Below, in pieces: positions 46,993-58,334 of a stretch of DNA of 64,000 nt (position 1 is the first letter of the stretch; every line of letters begins with the position of its first letter). A program made the translations under genes and the position numbers. Under the pieces are notes generated by a model. It was not told the DNA's origin, did not search any database, and worked only from the letters and a program-made list of their open reading frames with translations. This DNA comes from Lunularia cruciata (Eukaryota; Streptophyta; Marchantiopsida; Lunulariales; Lunulariaceae): NCBI GenBank assembly GCA_948567375.1, contig OX419755.1:253001-317000 (forward strand), written 5' to 3'.

Positions 46993-47260
46993 ATGCAAAG
47001 GAGGAAGATAAATGCACAATTAATTTTTGTAAATGGAGTGCTAGAGGGCAATCTGGTGAGAGTGTTGATAGACCCTAGAGCAACAAAAAATTTCTTGTCT
47101 TGCTCTATTGCAATAAGGTTAGGGATGAAACTAGAGAAGGATGAAAAGGACAAAGTAGAGTTACCTAATGGTCAGACAAAGAGGATTGAATCATTACCTA
47201 GAAAGGTACTATTCTCTATAGGAGAGTATTGAGAAGCAATCAAGTGTTGAGTGATACAAC
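46993..47260 (+). pseudogene. Aspartic protease (element E)
   Basis: VLIDPRATKNFLS sits where the family has D-S-G-A-T; the Ser-Gly pair is replaced by Pro-Arg. AIRLGMKLEK and the following strands fit the fold. Followed by LAHYDAILGISWMEHYNP at 47254-47307, the usual link to RT. Confidence 0.82.
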
Positions 47261-47499
47261 TAGCTCATTATGATGCAATCTTAGGTATATCGTGGATGGA
47301 GCACTACAACCCCACGGTGGATCGGAGAAAGAAAGTAGTGAAAAATAGTCAATGGAAGATCTTTGGGATTAAAGGAAGATCACAAAGGCAGGAGTTGCCT
47401 TTGTATGTCATAAAGACCACATCTATTGGTAAGACAGATAGATGTTTCATGGGTTTAATAAGAGAAGTCCAGAGTGCACAACACAATGGACAAATTCTT

Positions 47500-48295
47500 G
47501 AGAAATTGAAAGATGTGGTTAATGAGTTCCAAGATGTCTTTTTGGATGAATTACCCATAGGTTTACCACCAAAAAGAAGAGTAGATCATAAAAGTGAGAA
47601 ACATCCAGAGAAGACACCTCCTTGTAAGGCCACATATTGACTATCACCTCAAGAGTTGGCAGAGTGTAAGGCTCAAATCAAGGACATGTTGCAAAAGATG
47701 TTTATCCAACCCAATGTATCATCATACGGGGCTCTTGTTTGTGAAGAAGAAGGACGGAACAATGCACATGTGCATTGACTACCGTGCACTAAATCAACAA
47801 ATGGTGAGGAACAAATATCCATTACCTTGCATAGATGACTTGTTTGATCAACTCAATGGGGCAAGGCACTTCACCAAACTTGATTTGCGGAGCGGTTACA
47901 ACCAAATCAAGATTGCAGAAGAAGACATGCACAAAACGGCCTTTTGAATAAGGTATGGTCACTTTGAGTACTAGGTGATGTTGTTTGGCTTCACCAATGC
48001 TCCAACCACTTTCATGAGTTTGATGAATGACATATTTTTTCCGTACTTGGATAAATCCATTATCATTTTTCTTGATGACATCTTAGTCTATAGTAGGACG
48101 CTAACAAAGCACAAGCAACATATGCAAGAAGTACTCCAGATCCTACAACAAAATCAATTGTGTGCCAAAATCTCAAAGTGCAAGTTTGGCAAATCTGAAG
48201 TAGACTACTTAGGGCATAGAGTAAGTGCAAAGGGTATCCAAGTGTTAATAGATAAAATAGAGGTCATTCAAAAATGGAGTGCTCCAGAAGATTAG
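47500..48295 (+). pseudogene. Reverse transcriptase (element E)
   Basis: [39 protein letters not shown] (first palm Asp), LFGFTNAPTTFM and FLDDILVYS (catalytic Asp pair near 48070-48080) are all visible, followed by LGHRVSAKGIQV. One frameshift before 47594, one TGA at 47946 and one TAG at 47972 break it. Confidence 0.93.
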
Positions 48296-48860
48296 ACTCA
48301 ACTCAAGAGTTTCTTAGGATTGATGGGGTTTTATTGTCAATTTGTAAAGGACTTGTCCAAGATTGCACAACCTCTAACAACACTATTGCAAAACTCTAAC
48401 AACACAAGGAGAAGAGATGGATATGGGAAACCGCACAAGAATGTGCCTTTCAAGAGTTGAAAGACGCATTACTACATGCACCAATCTTGAAATGGTATGA
48501 CCCAAAATGTCCAATCAAGATGGCTATAAATGCATTAGGTGTAGCAAAGGGAGCATTCCTACAACAAGAATGGTAGGATGGATGGCACCCAATTACATAT
48601 TTCTCCCATAAGTTGCTACCAATAGAATGCAACTCTCACACCACCAAACAAGAAGAGTAGCACATTGTCCTTGCAACCAACTATTGGAAACACTATTTGG
48701 CCAAGAAGGCATTTGTGGTAGAGATGGACCACAAACCTCTAGTCTACCTTCAAACACAAAAGGATCTTTCTCATTGATAGATTTGGTGGGAAAAATGGAG
48801 ACAATGACAATAAGATATGTGGAAGGCAAGAAGAAACTTGTAGATGTATTCACCTGAATG
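48296..48860 (+). pseudogene. RNase H (element E)
   Basis: After a TAG (48292) the reading LKSFLGLMGFYCQFVKDLSKIA is the connection; AINALGVAKGAFLQQEW, the EMDHKPLVYLQTQKDL region and VEGKKKLVDVF follow. Frames change at about 48400 and 48625. Confidence 0.8.
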
Positions 48861-48929
48861 GCAATGGCAAACAATTTAGTGGTGGAAATCAAGATGAACC
48901 CTGAATTTTAGCCCAAGATTCTTGATGCT

Positions 48930-50130
48930 ACAAAAATTGTTCCATAGATTGTAGGCACTCAATCATCCAAAGGCATCACCAATACCCAAGGACTCACCTT
49001 CCATGATGGTAGGTTGTGGATCCCAGATGATATGAATCTAAGAACCACCATCTTAGCAAAATGTCATGATTCTACCATTGCAGGTCTGTTGGAATGGACA
49101 AGACCTTAGATGCAGTCAAAAACCATTACTATTGGCCTAAGACAAACAACACAATGTGATGGAATATGTTTGGAGCTGCATAGTTTGTAAAAAATATAAG
49201 GCTTCTAATCAAGCTCCCACAGGACTCCTCCAACCTCTCCCCATTCCTACATAACGTTGGGAACAAGTAAGCATGGATCTGGTTTGTGAATTGCCCAAGA
49301 CCACCTTTGGGTTTTCCATCATAGTCTTTGTTGACCAACTCAGCAAAATGATTCATGTACATCCTACCACCAAGGATATGATTGCCCCACAACTAGCTCA
49401 ATTGTACTTAGATGCAGTCTTTTCCCATCATGGCTTGTCTTGAGTGCTCATCATAGATAGAAGCACTTGATTCATTAGTTTGTTTTGGAGAACACTCTTT
49501 GGGTTCTTCAAAACCAAATTGGCTATGTCCACAACTTACCATCCATAGACCAATGGACAAACAAAGAGGGCAAATTGCACTATTGAGGACATGCTTTGGG
49601 GCTTTACTTTGGATGAGCAAGAGAGTTGGACACCTTACTCCCATTGGTAGAATTTGCTTACAACAATTCAGTGAATGCCTCCATACAAGTCACACTATTC
49701 TTCCTCATGTAAAGAGAGCATCCTTTCACACCTTCAAGCTTGATGAAGGTCCATCCGGTGGCTACCAAGGTAGACATTGTCAACACTTTTGTTTCTAGAA
49801 TCCAACAAGGGGTGAAGCACACCAAGCACAAGTTGCAAATCATCCAAAATTGGTAGAAGTAGTATGTAGATGCACATTGCCAACACATGGAGTTCAATGT
49901 GGGAGATCAAGTCTAACTGTCAATCACCAACCTCACATTACTTGGTCCTCATAAGCTCAGACCTTGTTTTATTGGACCTTTCTCCATCCTTCATTGTATC
50001 AGAGCCGTGTCTTATCACCTCAAGCTACCACCACATATGAAGATCCACCCGGTGTTTCATGTTTCCTTATTATGCTTATATGCTCCTTGGGCATTCCACT
50101 TCTCTTCTATCTAAGAAAGTTGACCTTGTC
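48930..50130 (+). pseudogene. Integrase (element E)
   Basis: Zinc head YYWPKTNN...CxxC region at about 49120-49190; core SMDLVCELPKT (first Asp near 49275) and VFVDQLSKM; AMSTTYHPxTNGQTKRAN before the catalytic Glu position; FNVGDQVxLSI and [13 protein letters not shown] in the C-terminal barrel (49890-49990). Several stops, notably TAG where family members have a Gln. Confidence 0.85.
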
Positions 50131-50250
50131 CAACCTTGTTGATGACATAAAGGAGTATGAAGTCAAACACATTCTCCAAAAGTGCATCCAAGGTACTCAC
50201 CATCCAAGTGTACCTAGTACATTGGAAAGGGTACTCCTTGCATTAGGTGA
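50131..50250 (+). pseudogene. Chromodomain remnant (element E)
   Basis: IKEYEVKHILQKC begins the fold and, after a one-base shift, YLVHWKGYS (50212-50240) gives the conserved core of chromodomains; a stop follows three codons later, before the usual WEP end. Chromodomains of gypsy integrases guide insertion to methylated-histone chromatin. Confidence 0.75.
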
Positions 50251-50336
50251 CATGAGAGCAAGCAGGCAACTTGACCCACACACCAATGTTAGTGAAATCT
50301 TTTGAGCAATAGTTTCACAATGACAACAGTGCATCT

Positions 50337-50352
50337 TAAAAGGAGGGAGGTT
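50337..50352 (+). other. Polypurine tract of element E
   Basis: aaaaggagggaggtt lies directly before the 3' LTR. Confidence 0.9.
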
Positions 50353-50759
50353 TGTTATACCAATAACTAGATAGATGATCTAATAATGAAATTTAGGTTT
50401 GGTAACATCTGCAAGAATTTAGGTTTCTTGGTCTCACCTAGAGTTTCCAACGCTACCTCATCCACGTGATTTTGAAACTTCTACAAGAAGATTCCCTAAA
50501 AGATTCTCTTTGGTCAAAGCCTATTTGACCAACCAGATGAGACCATGACCAACATGTAACCCATCCAAGCAAGTGATCAAAGGGTGGAGCTTGCAAACAA
50601 GTCACATTTCCATGTACCTACTCCTATGCTAGAACTTCTTTGGAGGAAATCCTCATTGGCTATATAATAAAGAGAAGGTGCTTTTCAAGGCCTTGAAGGA
50701 CTTATTGTGAAATCTGTGTTTTCTTTCTTGAAGAGTTCTCTTATCCTTGGAGTATTACA
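50353..50759 (+). repeat. 3' LTR of element E
   Basis: Starts TGTTATACCAATAACTAG, ends TTGGAGTATTACA; 407 bp, similar along its length to the 5' LTR. The third base and several later ones differ (TGTAAT versus TGTTAT). Confidence 0.93.
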
Positions 50760-50764
50760 CCCAT

Positions 50765-51540
50765 TTTCATTCTTTTGGAAACCAAGGAAATCGGGAGAAG
50801 AAAGGCAAGAAGCCTAGATGAAGAGCTTTGCAATACATCCTCTTCTTTGGGGATGTATTGCACATCCACATCTTCTTGTTTTTCTTTGGAATCCAAAGAA
50901 GATTCAAAGCTAAGAATCCAAAGGCATGGAGGAAAGAAACCATTGACACCTCCAACAAAGGTGTAAATAAGACTAACAATAAGCTGGAGATTCTTATAAA
51001 AGAGTTTGCAGATTTTAAGATCCAGATTATTAGGGCGCAGGACCAAAGAAAGCCTCCTTCATTTGGCCAAGAAAATGTATGGTGCATTGCGTGTGGAAAA
51101 TTTGGCCATGCCAACACAAAGTGTCTCACCTGCAATGCATTTCTTGTGTAGAAAATTGATTGGGTTCCAGGATGTGACAAAGGTGAGGAAGAGGAGGCAG
51201 TGTATCAAACCCAAGAGGTACAACCTCAAGCGAGCACATCATATCAAGGTCTAGGGTATGGACCAAGGAGTAAAACAATAATGCTCCCCAACAAAGATCA
51301 CTGATGGGTGGCCAAAATAGCCTCAAAATATTGCATTGGGTGCTTGTTATGATTGTGGCTCTATGGGCCATTGGTCTCCAAATTGCCCCAAGCCAAGGCA
51401 TCAGGTTGGGTATGTTCCACCATGTGGAAATTGTAATTTTTAAAGGCTTGGGCCACATTGGAAATCTGTGCCCGCAACCACCTAACCTAAAGCCATTGAT
51501 GAATTATGTATAGACCCCAACTGAGTGTGCTGCACTTTAG
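50765..51540 (+). pseudogene. Gag, C-terminal part with zinc knuckles (element C)
   Basis: Two intact CCHC boxes: CIACGKFGHANTKC at 51083-51124 and CYDCGSMGHWSPNC at 51345-51386; a third, decayed one (CGNC ... GHIGNLC) follows at 51429-51472. The first lies in the open frame 50828-51151. This continues the gag interrupted by E. Confidence 0.85.
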
Positions 51541-52019
51541 TCAAGAGGAGATACAAAGAGATTCTTGAGATTTCTCTCTTGAGGAGGAGAGATCTCAAGA
51601 ACGGAGTCCAACTTTGGAAGGAGAATGGCTGGACCTTGAAATTTTGAAAGTTGAGACACGCTCCGATAAGAAGAAGCATGATCCCAAAGAAGCAAGTACA
51701 ACTTCTTTGTCTTCACAAAAGGCAAAGAAGTTGTGCCCAAAAGCTATTCTTTTTGCAAAGAAGGAAAAAATTCTAGCCAAAGCCAAAGTCAAGGCCTTGT
51801 AGAAAGAAATTAAAGAGACGGTACAAAGAACTCTAGAGATGAGTTTGGAGGGGGATGCAAAGACAAAGTCTCCCATGTTTTTGGCAGACATTAGATCCAA
51901 AGTAAATGATATGATCCAAGTTGAGGTGGGTAAACCCAAAGAACCTTGGGTCAAGACCATTGGTAGTCCGGTCACCATCATGAAGCGCACCAAAGTCCAA
52001 TTTGAACGAGGAGAGACTT

Positions 52020-52527
52020 TGAACCCAAAAACAAAGGCAAAGAAGGTGAAGTTGGGGGCAGTACTCCATTACAATATTATGGCAGATTTGGCATCCAAAA
52101 ATGCTAATGTCACCTTTAAGAAATTGTGGGAGACAACAATCTGTACAAGAAACAGCTGAGTTCAGCTCTCAAGAAAGTAAGGGCGATGACCAAGAAAGAC
52201 TTGCTTGCAATCAATCATATTGAGCAAGAAGATTTGGGATCTCCCAAAGTGGATGTGGGGATTGAGGGTTGCATGATAACATCAATACCCATTGATTCTG
52301 GTTTTGGTGTAAATGTCATGACTGAGGACATTGCAAACCGGTTGGGGTACCACACGTTTGAACCAACATCCCAAATTTTGAAGTTTGCAAACCAAACTAC
52401 AAGACTGCCTTTGGGTATGCTATCAAATATTACCATGATCATTAGAGAGGTGCCCTTCAAATTAAATTACATTATGTTGAGACCAGTGACCAAAACTGGT
52501 TACCCACTATTGATTAGAAGACCCTAG
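52020..52527 (+). pseudogene. Aspartic protease (element C)
   Basis: YNIMADLASKNANVTFKKLW precedes the domain as in related polyproteins; the active site reads IPIDSGFGVNVM with an intact D-S-G (52294-52302). ANRLGYHTFEPTSQILKFAN and the rest of the beta-fold follow in an open frame of 133 codons (52126-52527). Confidence 0.88.
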
Positions 52528-52999
52528 TTGTACAATGCCTAAGTTGTTGTGGATTGGCACCAATAAAAGTTGAGCTTCAAGGACATCATGTCCAAAGACC
52601 AGAAGCTGGTGACTAGGAGCTAGATGAAGGACCTCCACCTCAAGGAAATGACTTTTTCAAAAGATGAAGATGAATCCAAAGATTCATAATCTTTGTCTTT
52701 TGAAGACTCCAAAGACAAAGTCCAAGTCAATTACTTGGAGTGCTACAAGGTAGAGGTCAAAGACAAAGAACCATAGGACATCACCTTGGGCTAACACGAT
52801 TTGGAGGAATGAGGTTTGACTGCCATTTGACTCAGGTTAAGCCGAGTCAGTCACATCAAAGGAGTCATCAACCCCGATGACTGTCAAGACATTGTCTTGT
52901 CCAAAAGAAATTTTTTGAAGTTTTTGAAGACAGTCACTTTGGAGGAGTTGGTAGGATACACTACCCTATTTATAGAGTACCAAGATGTATTCACCTGGT

Positions 53000-53750
53000 T
53001 GATTGATCAAATGCCAGGTATTCCACACCGATTTGGAGAGCATTGAATTGATCTTGTTGAAGGCATAGTTTTGGTTTGGTAGAGATAGTACCACTTCAAC
53101 CTGAAGTACTCACTCTTGGTGAAAGATGAAATTGACAAGTACTTAGGGGCCAGAATAATCTTTCTTGTCCTAAGCAGTGAGTGGGTTTCCCCATTATCAT
53201 TGTTTCAAAAAAGAAGATTGGGAAGATTTGACCGTGCCAAGATTTTTGCAAGTTGAATGCAATCATGAGGAAGGATCATCATTCCTTACCTTTTACCCAG
53301 AGAATTTTGGACAAAGTAGTTAGTCATCCTTGATATAGTTTTCTTGACAGATTTTTAGGCTATAATCAAGTATCCATCCAAGAAGAAACAAGGACAAAAC
53401 CAATTCACTACCAATTGGGACACTTTCTATTACAATCAAATGCACTTCAGGTTGTGTAATGCTCCCACTACTTTCCAGTGGATGATGAATGAAACCTTCA
53501 AAGATTTTTTGCAAAAATTTGTAGAGGTCTTCATTGATGATTTTTGTGTGTTTGGGCAAAGAGAAGTACATTTAGATTATCTTTGCCAAACTTTTGAAAG
53601 GTGTCAATTTGCCAACTTGTCATTAGACCTAGAGAAATGCTTCTTTACAATGAAAGAATTCTTTTGGGGCATCCGATCTCAAGTTGAGGTATTGAAGTCA
53701 ATGTTAAGAAAGTGAAAGTCATCTCAATTTGGAAACCCTTAAAAACGTTT
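53000..53750 (+). pseudogene. Reverse transcriptase (element C)
   Basis: The N-terminal half is badly decayed (about 53100-53430). From 53440 the frame reads MHFRLCNAPTTFQWMMNETF, then EVFIDDFCVFG with the catalytic Asp pair at 53536-53541 (FIDD instead of the usual Y-x-D-D), and LSLDLEKCFFTMKEF. Confidence 0.88.
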
Positions 53751-53799
53751 AGAAGGTTTACCTGTACGTTCATCACGAAATAATTCTAAATCCCAATAC

Positions 53800-54480
53800 A
53801 CCCAATGCCAAATAGCTGCTAAAAACATGGGAGCTGAGGGCCTTCTTGGGACATGTCGGATACTATAAATGCTTCATGTCAAACTATGTGGTGCTTGCTG
53901 CACCCCTAACAAAGCTTTTGAAGAAGTCCAAAGATTATTTATGGGAAGCAGAACAAGAAAAAGCTTTCCAAGAATTGAAGAAGAAACTAGTTGAAGCACC
54001 GACTATGAGGGCCCCAAATTAGGATGCCCCTTTTCATGTGTTTGTGGACACTTGGTTCATGGCAATTGGAATAGTCTTAAGTCAAAAGGACAAGAAGAAG
54101 AAATATTACCCAATTTACTATGCCAAGCAACAACTTTCAATTGTGGAAAAGAGCTATTTGACGACTAAAAAGAGAAGCACTCAGAAAGGTGTATGCCAGC
54201 AAGATGTTTTACCACTACTTGTTGGGATAAGAGTTTGTCTTCTATCTGGGCTATTATGCGGTGCAACATTTGGTCAAGATGGCAGATTTGTCTAGGCAAA
54301 TTGCAAGATGGATCTTATTGTTACAAGAATTCACATACACTATACAAGTAAGGAAGGAAGCTTTGCATTTGAATGCGGACTTCCTATCCAGGTTGGAAAC
54401 TCAAGACCAAGACTTGGAAGTCAATGATAAGTTTCTTGATGAAGAGTCATATCATTTAATGGCAATGCAAAGTATAAGGT
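53800..54480 (+). pseudogene. RNase H (element C)
   Basis: FVDTWFMAIGIVLSQKDKKKK has the first acidic residue (54040), followed by YYPIYYAKQQLSIVEKSY. After frame loss it resumes at 54261 with IARWILLLQEFTYT and HLNADFLSRLETQD, ending the domain. It shares this segment closely with B, showing that B and C belong to one family. Confidence 0.87.
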
Positions 54481-54499
54481 ATGCGGGAAATATCATTAT

Positions 54500-55700
54500 C
54501 TGCATACTTGCCATTGTCTTGAGAGATTGGACCCGGAGCATAGGGCAATCTTCCTCAGGAAGAGGGGACCATACCAACTAAAAACACAACATTTTATTTA
54601 AACTAGGCAAAGACAAAGTACTTTGGAGATGCTTGGATGCATACAAAGTTGGAGGAGTAATCAAGTCCTTACACTCATAAGCATTGGGAGGACACTATGC
54701 CCTGAAAAATACTATAAAGAAGATTCTTTCATCAGAGTATTGGTGGCCTTTGATGTATAAGGACACTCATGCCTATATAAAAATTTGTAATTCTTGTCAA
54801 CAAACAAGAAAGCCAACAACTACTTCCTAGTGGCCTTTGAGATCAATTTTGCCTTTGGCCCCATTTGAGAAATGGAGAATTGATTTTGTGTCCAATCAAT
54901 TGGTGATACATTTCACGAGGAAGAGATACATCTTGGTGTGCATTGATAATGCTACCAAGATGGTTGAAGCCAAGGCAACTTAGAGAGATAAGGTGGTAAT
55001 AGTCATAGAATTTTTCCTTTGAAACATCATCTCAATTCCAAAAGACGGATGTCTTTTAGAATTGGTCAATGATTAGGGGACCCTTTTTTTGAACTCCATG
55101 GTAGAAGTGTTAACTAAGTCCTTCTAGATTAAACATTGGAAGACAACTCCTTAAAATCCAATGGACTAATAGAGAAGGCCAATGGATTGTTATGAAATTT
55201 TTTGAATAAGGTGATAGTCAATTATGCCTATGATTGGGATACAATGTTACCAACAACTTTGTGGGTAGATAGAACAACTGAAAAGATCCACACCAAGCAA
55301 ATGCCTTACTTCTTGAAATATGGCTTGCATCCCATATTACCAGTTGAATTTGAAGTACTGACATATTGGATTCTTTGTATGGAACAATTATTGGAAGAAG
55401 AAAGCCAAGATCTTTGGACCCATCAACTGACGTGGTTAGAAGAGAAAAGAGACTATGGAATGCAAACCACAAAGGAAGTGCAAGAACAGCAAAAAGTCAA
55501 GCACGACAAGTGAATCAAGCATGTTGCTATTTAGGAAGGCAATTTGGTATTGTTATATGACAATCACCAAATACTTTTCCCAAGCAAGCTGCATCTAAGG
55601 TGGATAGGGCCATATCATGCAATGCACATTTATGACAATGGCTCTATTCAACTTGCAGACCTGGAGAATTAGAAAATATTGGACACGGACTTGGCCTTGT
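54500..55700 (+). pseudogene. Integrase (element C)
   Basis: LGGHYALKNTIKKI and CNSCQQTRKP form the zinc head (54690-54815); KWRIDFVSN gives the first Asp and LVND-stop-GTLF the second. TTLWVDRTTEKIHTKQMPYFL and HPILPVEFE (55250-55350) belong to the C-terminal half of the core. Two frameshifts and TAG stops. Confidence 0.83.
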
Positions 55701-55742
55701 ATAAAGAACCCAAAGTTGATGTTCATGGGGACGCTTACATTT

Positions 55743-55756
55743 GAAGGGGAGAGGTA
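55743..55756 (+). other. Polypurine tract of element C
   Basis: gaaggggagagg directly before the 3' LTR start tgtagcaccc. Confidence 0.85.
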
Positions 55757-55991
55757 TGTAGCACCCACATTTCTCTTTTTTGAGTTTTAAAGAAGAAGTG
55801 TGTTGGTAAAGCCAAAGGAGGGCTAAACGGAGAAGAAACACAAGTAATCATGTGTTTGGCATAAGTCCAAAGTCGACCTCAGGTCAAAGTCAGAAGGACT
55901 CATGTCAGACAAATAGAAATACAAAGACAATAATAGAGGAATTTGTATTGGGGAGCACCACCTGATCCAAGGAACATGTAACAACCTTTCC

Positions 55992-57517
55992 TTGGGTTTT
56001 GCCAATCAAGAAAGTACACGAGAAGAAAGTGACTACCTCGAGACCAAGATGTTCTTGAAAGTGACAAGAAATAAACTCATAGAATTGCTAAGTAACACAG
56101 AGAGGAGATTGAAGAATGACCAATCAACAAAGAACTATAAAATTGAGATTTCAAAGAGGAAGCATTGCAATTTGTAAATGTTATCCAGTACCTATTCGAA
56201 GTCTACCCAAAGGAATGCAAACTGTGAGTATACAAGAGGAGTGGATTAGAGTCTTGTGTTTGATCTTTCATAAGCAGAGAGTAAGGAAGCACATGATGGC
56301 TCCAGAAATGAATAAGCATAGTGCGGTAAGGGGTCTTGCAATGCGTTGATTAGATGTAGTGGCAAGGATAAAAATCTTGTTGAGACTTCATACCATATTT
56401 TGGCCTAGAATTGGAATTTGAGTTTTCCAAGGTTCATGGTAGAAATTACCACCAACAATTGCAAGGACGAGCCTAAGCAGGAAGGGAAGAGATGAAATCT
56501 GGCTTGATGGACTGAGTAGGATTGAATATTAGTCATAGGAAGAGAAGCAAGAGAGGTAGGAGGTATCACCTTCTATCAAAAGTATGATGCTTTGGAAGAA
56601 ACAGCTGAGGTGAGGAATTCTTTCAGTAGACCTCACACCAAGAATGGGTACAAGGTGGATAGCTACAAGGATCTAGGGCAAAGAGGGATTGTGAGCGCAA
56701 TGATGGCTATGTTGGCTGTGTATGTGGAGGTTATACATTCAAAGGTGAGTGCACCAGTGATGGAGCAAGAGTTAGTAAGTTTATAGAAGAGCGTAGCAAA
56801 GAAGGACCAAGCCTTGCAGCAAGAATTAACGAAGCATAGTCAAGATGATGAACAATTGAGGGATTGCTTAGAGGAGTTGAGGATCAATTAATCTTGTATA
56901 GACAAGAGAAGGAAGCACTAAAGGCTGAGTTTGAGGACGAGTTGATGATGTATCAAAATGAATTGAAAGTGGAGAGAAGTAAGGAGAAGGTAGTTTCGAG
57001 TGTGGAGTTGGATGTAGTAGGAGCAATAGTGAAGGACTTAAAGATGATGCTTAGCACTAAAGCCAAGATTAAATTGGAGGAAGTGAGACTACATGAATTG
57101 AAGTTGCTTGTGCAGGAAACTTGGAAGAGAAAGGCAACAGACATTGAATTGAACAATCTTTTGATTTTTCTGAGAGATCAAGTTGATAGGAAGATGTTAG
57201 AGGTAGGAGATAACATGAGTCTTTGATTAGATTTAGGGAGATTAGATTTTGATAGACTTTGTAGTGAGATGAAGGAGAGGAAGTCCAAAGTAGTAGAAGT
57301 AGGAGTGCAAGTGTCTTTAGGTGAGTTACTTGAGACATTGAAGAAGAGTGGGTCAGAAGATAAATATGTAGATAAATTAGATATGAGTTCAATTGTAGTT
57401 CATAATGAAGAGATAGTAGAAATAGGAGATGTAAGAGTAGTATTAAAGAGACCCAAAGTAGGGGAAACTCTTGAAGGGTTGGAAGCCAAAGTCAAGGTTG
57501 ACATCAGATCAGAGTAG
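55992..57517 (+). pseudogene. LTR-encoded protein (copy C3', internally deleted)
   Basis: KLIELLSNTERRLKNDQSTK (56060-56120), KMxxPEMNKHSAVRGLAMR, then NGYKVDSYKDLGQRGIV (56645-56695) joined by the deletion to AVYVEVIHSKVSAPVMEQELVSL. The coiled coil 56864-57226 is open for 120 codons and contains EEVRLHELKLLVQETWKRKAT and DRKMLEVGDN; the end 57269-57517 reads VGVQVSLGELLETLKKSGSED ... AKVDIRSE-stop. It aligns with the C-termini of A and B. Confidence 0.78.
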
Positions 57518-57636
57518 TTACAATTTTGAGATTTGAAGAGGCAAATATAAAGAGATGTGTTGTCATTTTAGATTTGCAAGTTGGTAAAGTTGTTAGGAAA
57601 TGGTATATTAGTTAGATAATTGTCAAAGTGCTCAGC

Positions 57637-57648
57637 TTATTTAAAGGA
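57637..57648 (+). promoter_or_regulatory. TATA-like box of LTR C3'
   Basis: cttatttaaagg, about 120 bp after the end of the LTR reading frame, at the place equivalent to 12048 and 17390. The 5' LTR of the same element has lost this region. Confidence 0.5.
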
Positions 57649-58334
57649 GGCATTCATAGAAAAATGTTGTTCGGTATTCACATTTTTGAAGATAGATAAA
57701 GTGAAGTGATGTATCTTAGTGATGTATCTTAGTGCTTGTCATTTAAGCTTAATTCTGAGAATCAAGTTTGTATTTGTGTTTGTGAGTGTTTGGAGAATTT
57801 TGAAGTGCAAGTTAGTGAGCTTGTTGGATGTTGGATTTCATAATGCTGATCTTCATTTTGTGTGTTTGATTGTTAATGAAGTGCAATTGAAGCAATGCCT
57901 TGAGAGATCTGAAAGGAATTGTAGTGTTTGTAGTATTTTGCATTTGTGAGTGCATTGTGAGTTTGATGTGAAGCAATTTTGATTGAGGAAGTTGTGCCTT
58001 TAATGGACAAGTGGAATGCAATTTTTGAGGCAAGATCATTTTGTAGTGAAGTAGCAATCTTTGGGAGAATCTAAATCATCACAATCAAGATTATTTAGAA
58101 AGATTTGATGGAGTTGTGATTATGATTGTTATTCTATGACAAGACTGCAAGTCAATGCTTGTTACTCTCTCTTGGGTGTGGTTTTCTACCTAAGAGATTA
58201 AAGATGAAACCAAGAAGAACTACATTGTGATCATTCTACTTTGTATTTGACCATTTTTGGCTTGTATCTTTGTGGGAACTAACTTTATTTACCTGATTAC
58301 CGCAAACTGATACTTGTTGGGTTGTCACAATGAA

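Larger units (their letters stand above)
44826..50759 (+). mobile_element. Element E: 5.9-kb chromodomain gypsy element nested in C
   Basis: LTRs 44826-45231 and 50353-50759, initiator-tRNA-Met-like primer site, gag with one CCHC knuckle, protease, RT, RNase H, integrase, decayed chromodomain and polypurine tract. The target duplication is cccat. LTRs differ at many positions, so the insertion is not young. Size and order fit chromoviruses. Confidence 0.95.
37982..58329 (+). mobile_element. Element C: 20.3-kb gypsy element with giant LTRs, TSD ATGAA
   Basis: 5' LTR 37982-43630, internal 43631-55756, 3' LTR 55757-58329. The flanking bases 37977-37981 and 58330-58334 are both atgaa. Internal order: primer-binding site, gag with CCHC knuckles, protease, RT, RNase H, integrase, polypurine tract. 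Element E is inserted in gag. Subtracting E and the 2.8-kb insertion in the 5' LTR leaves about 11.6 kb. The coding part is full of stops. Confidence 0.95.
55757..58329 (+). repeat. 3' LTR of element C (2.57 kb)
   Basis: Starts TGTAGCACCCACATTTCTC, ends TTGGGTTGTCACA and is followed by the duplication atgaa. Collinear with the 5' LTR except for a large deletion at about 56712 (between atggctatgttg and ctgtgtatgtgg) that removes the central part of the LTR-encoded protein. Confidence 0.94.
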
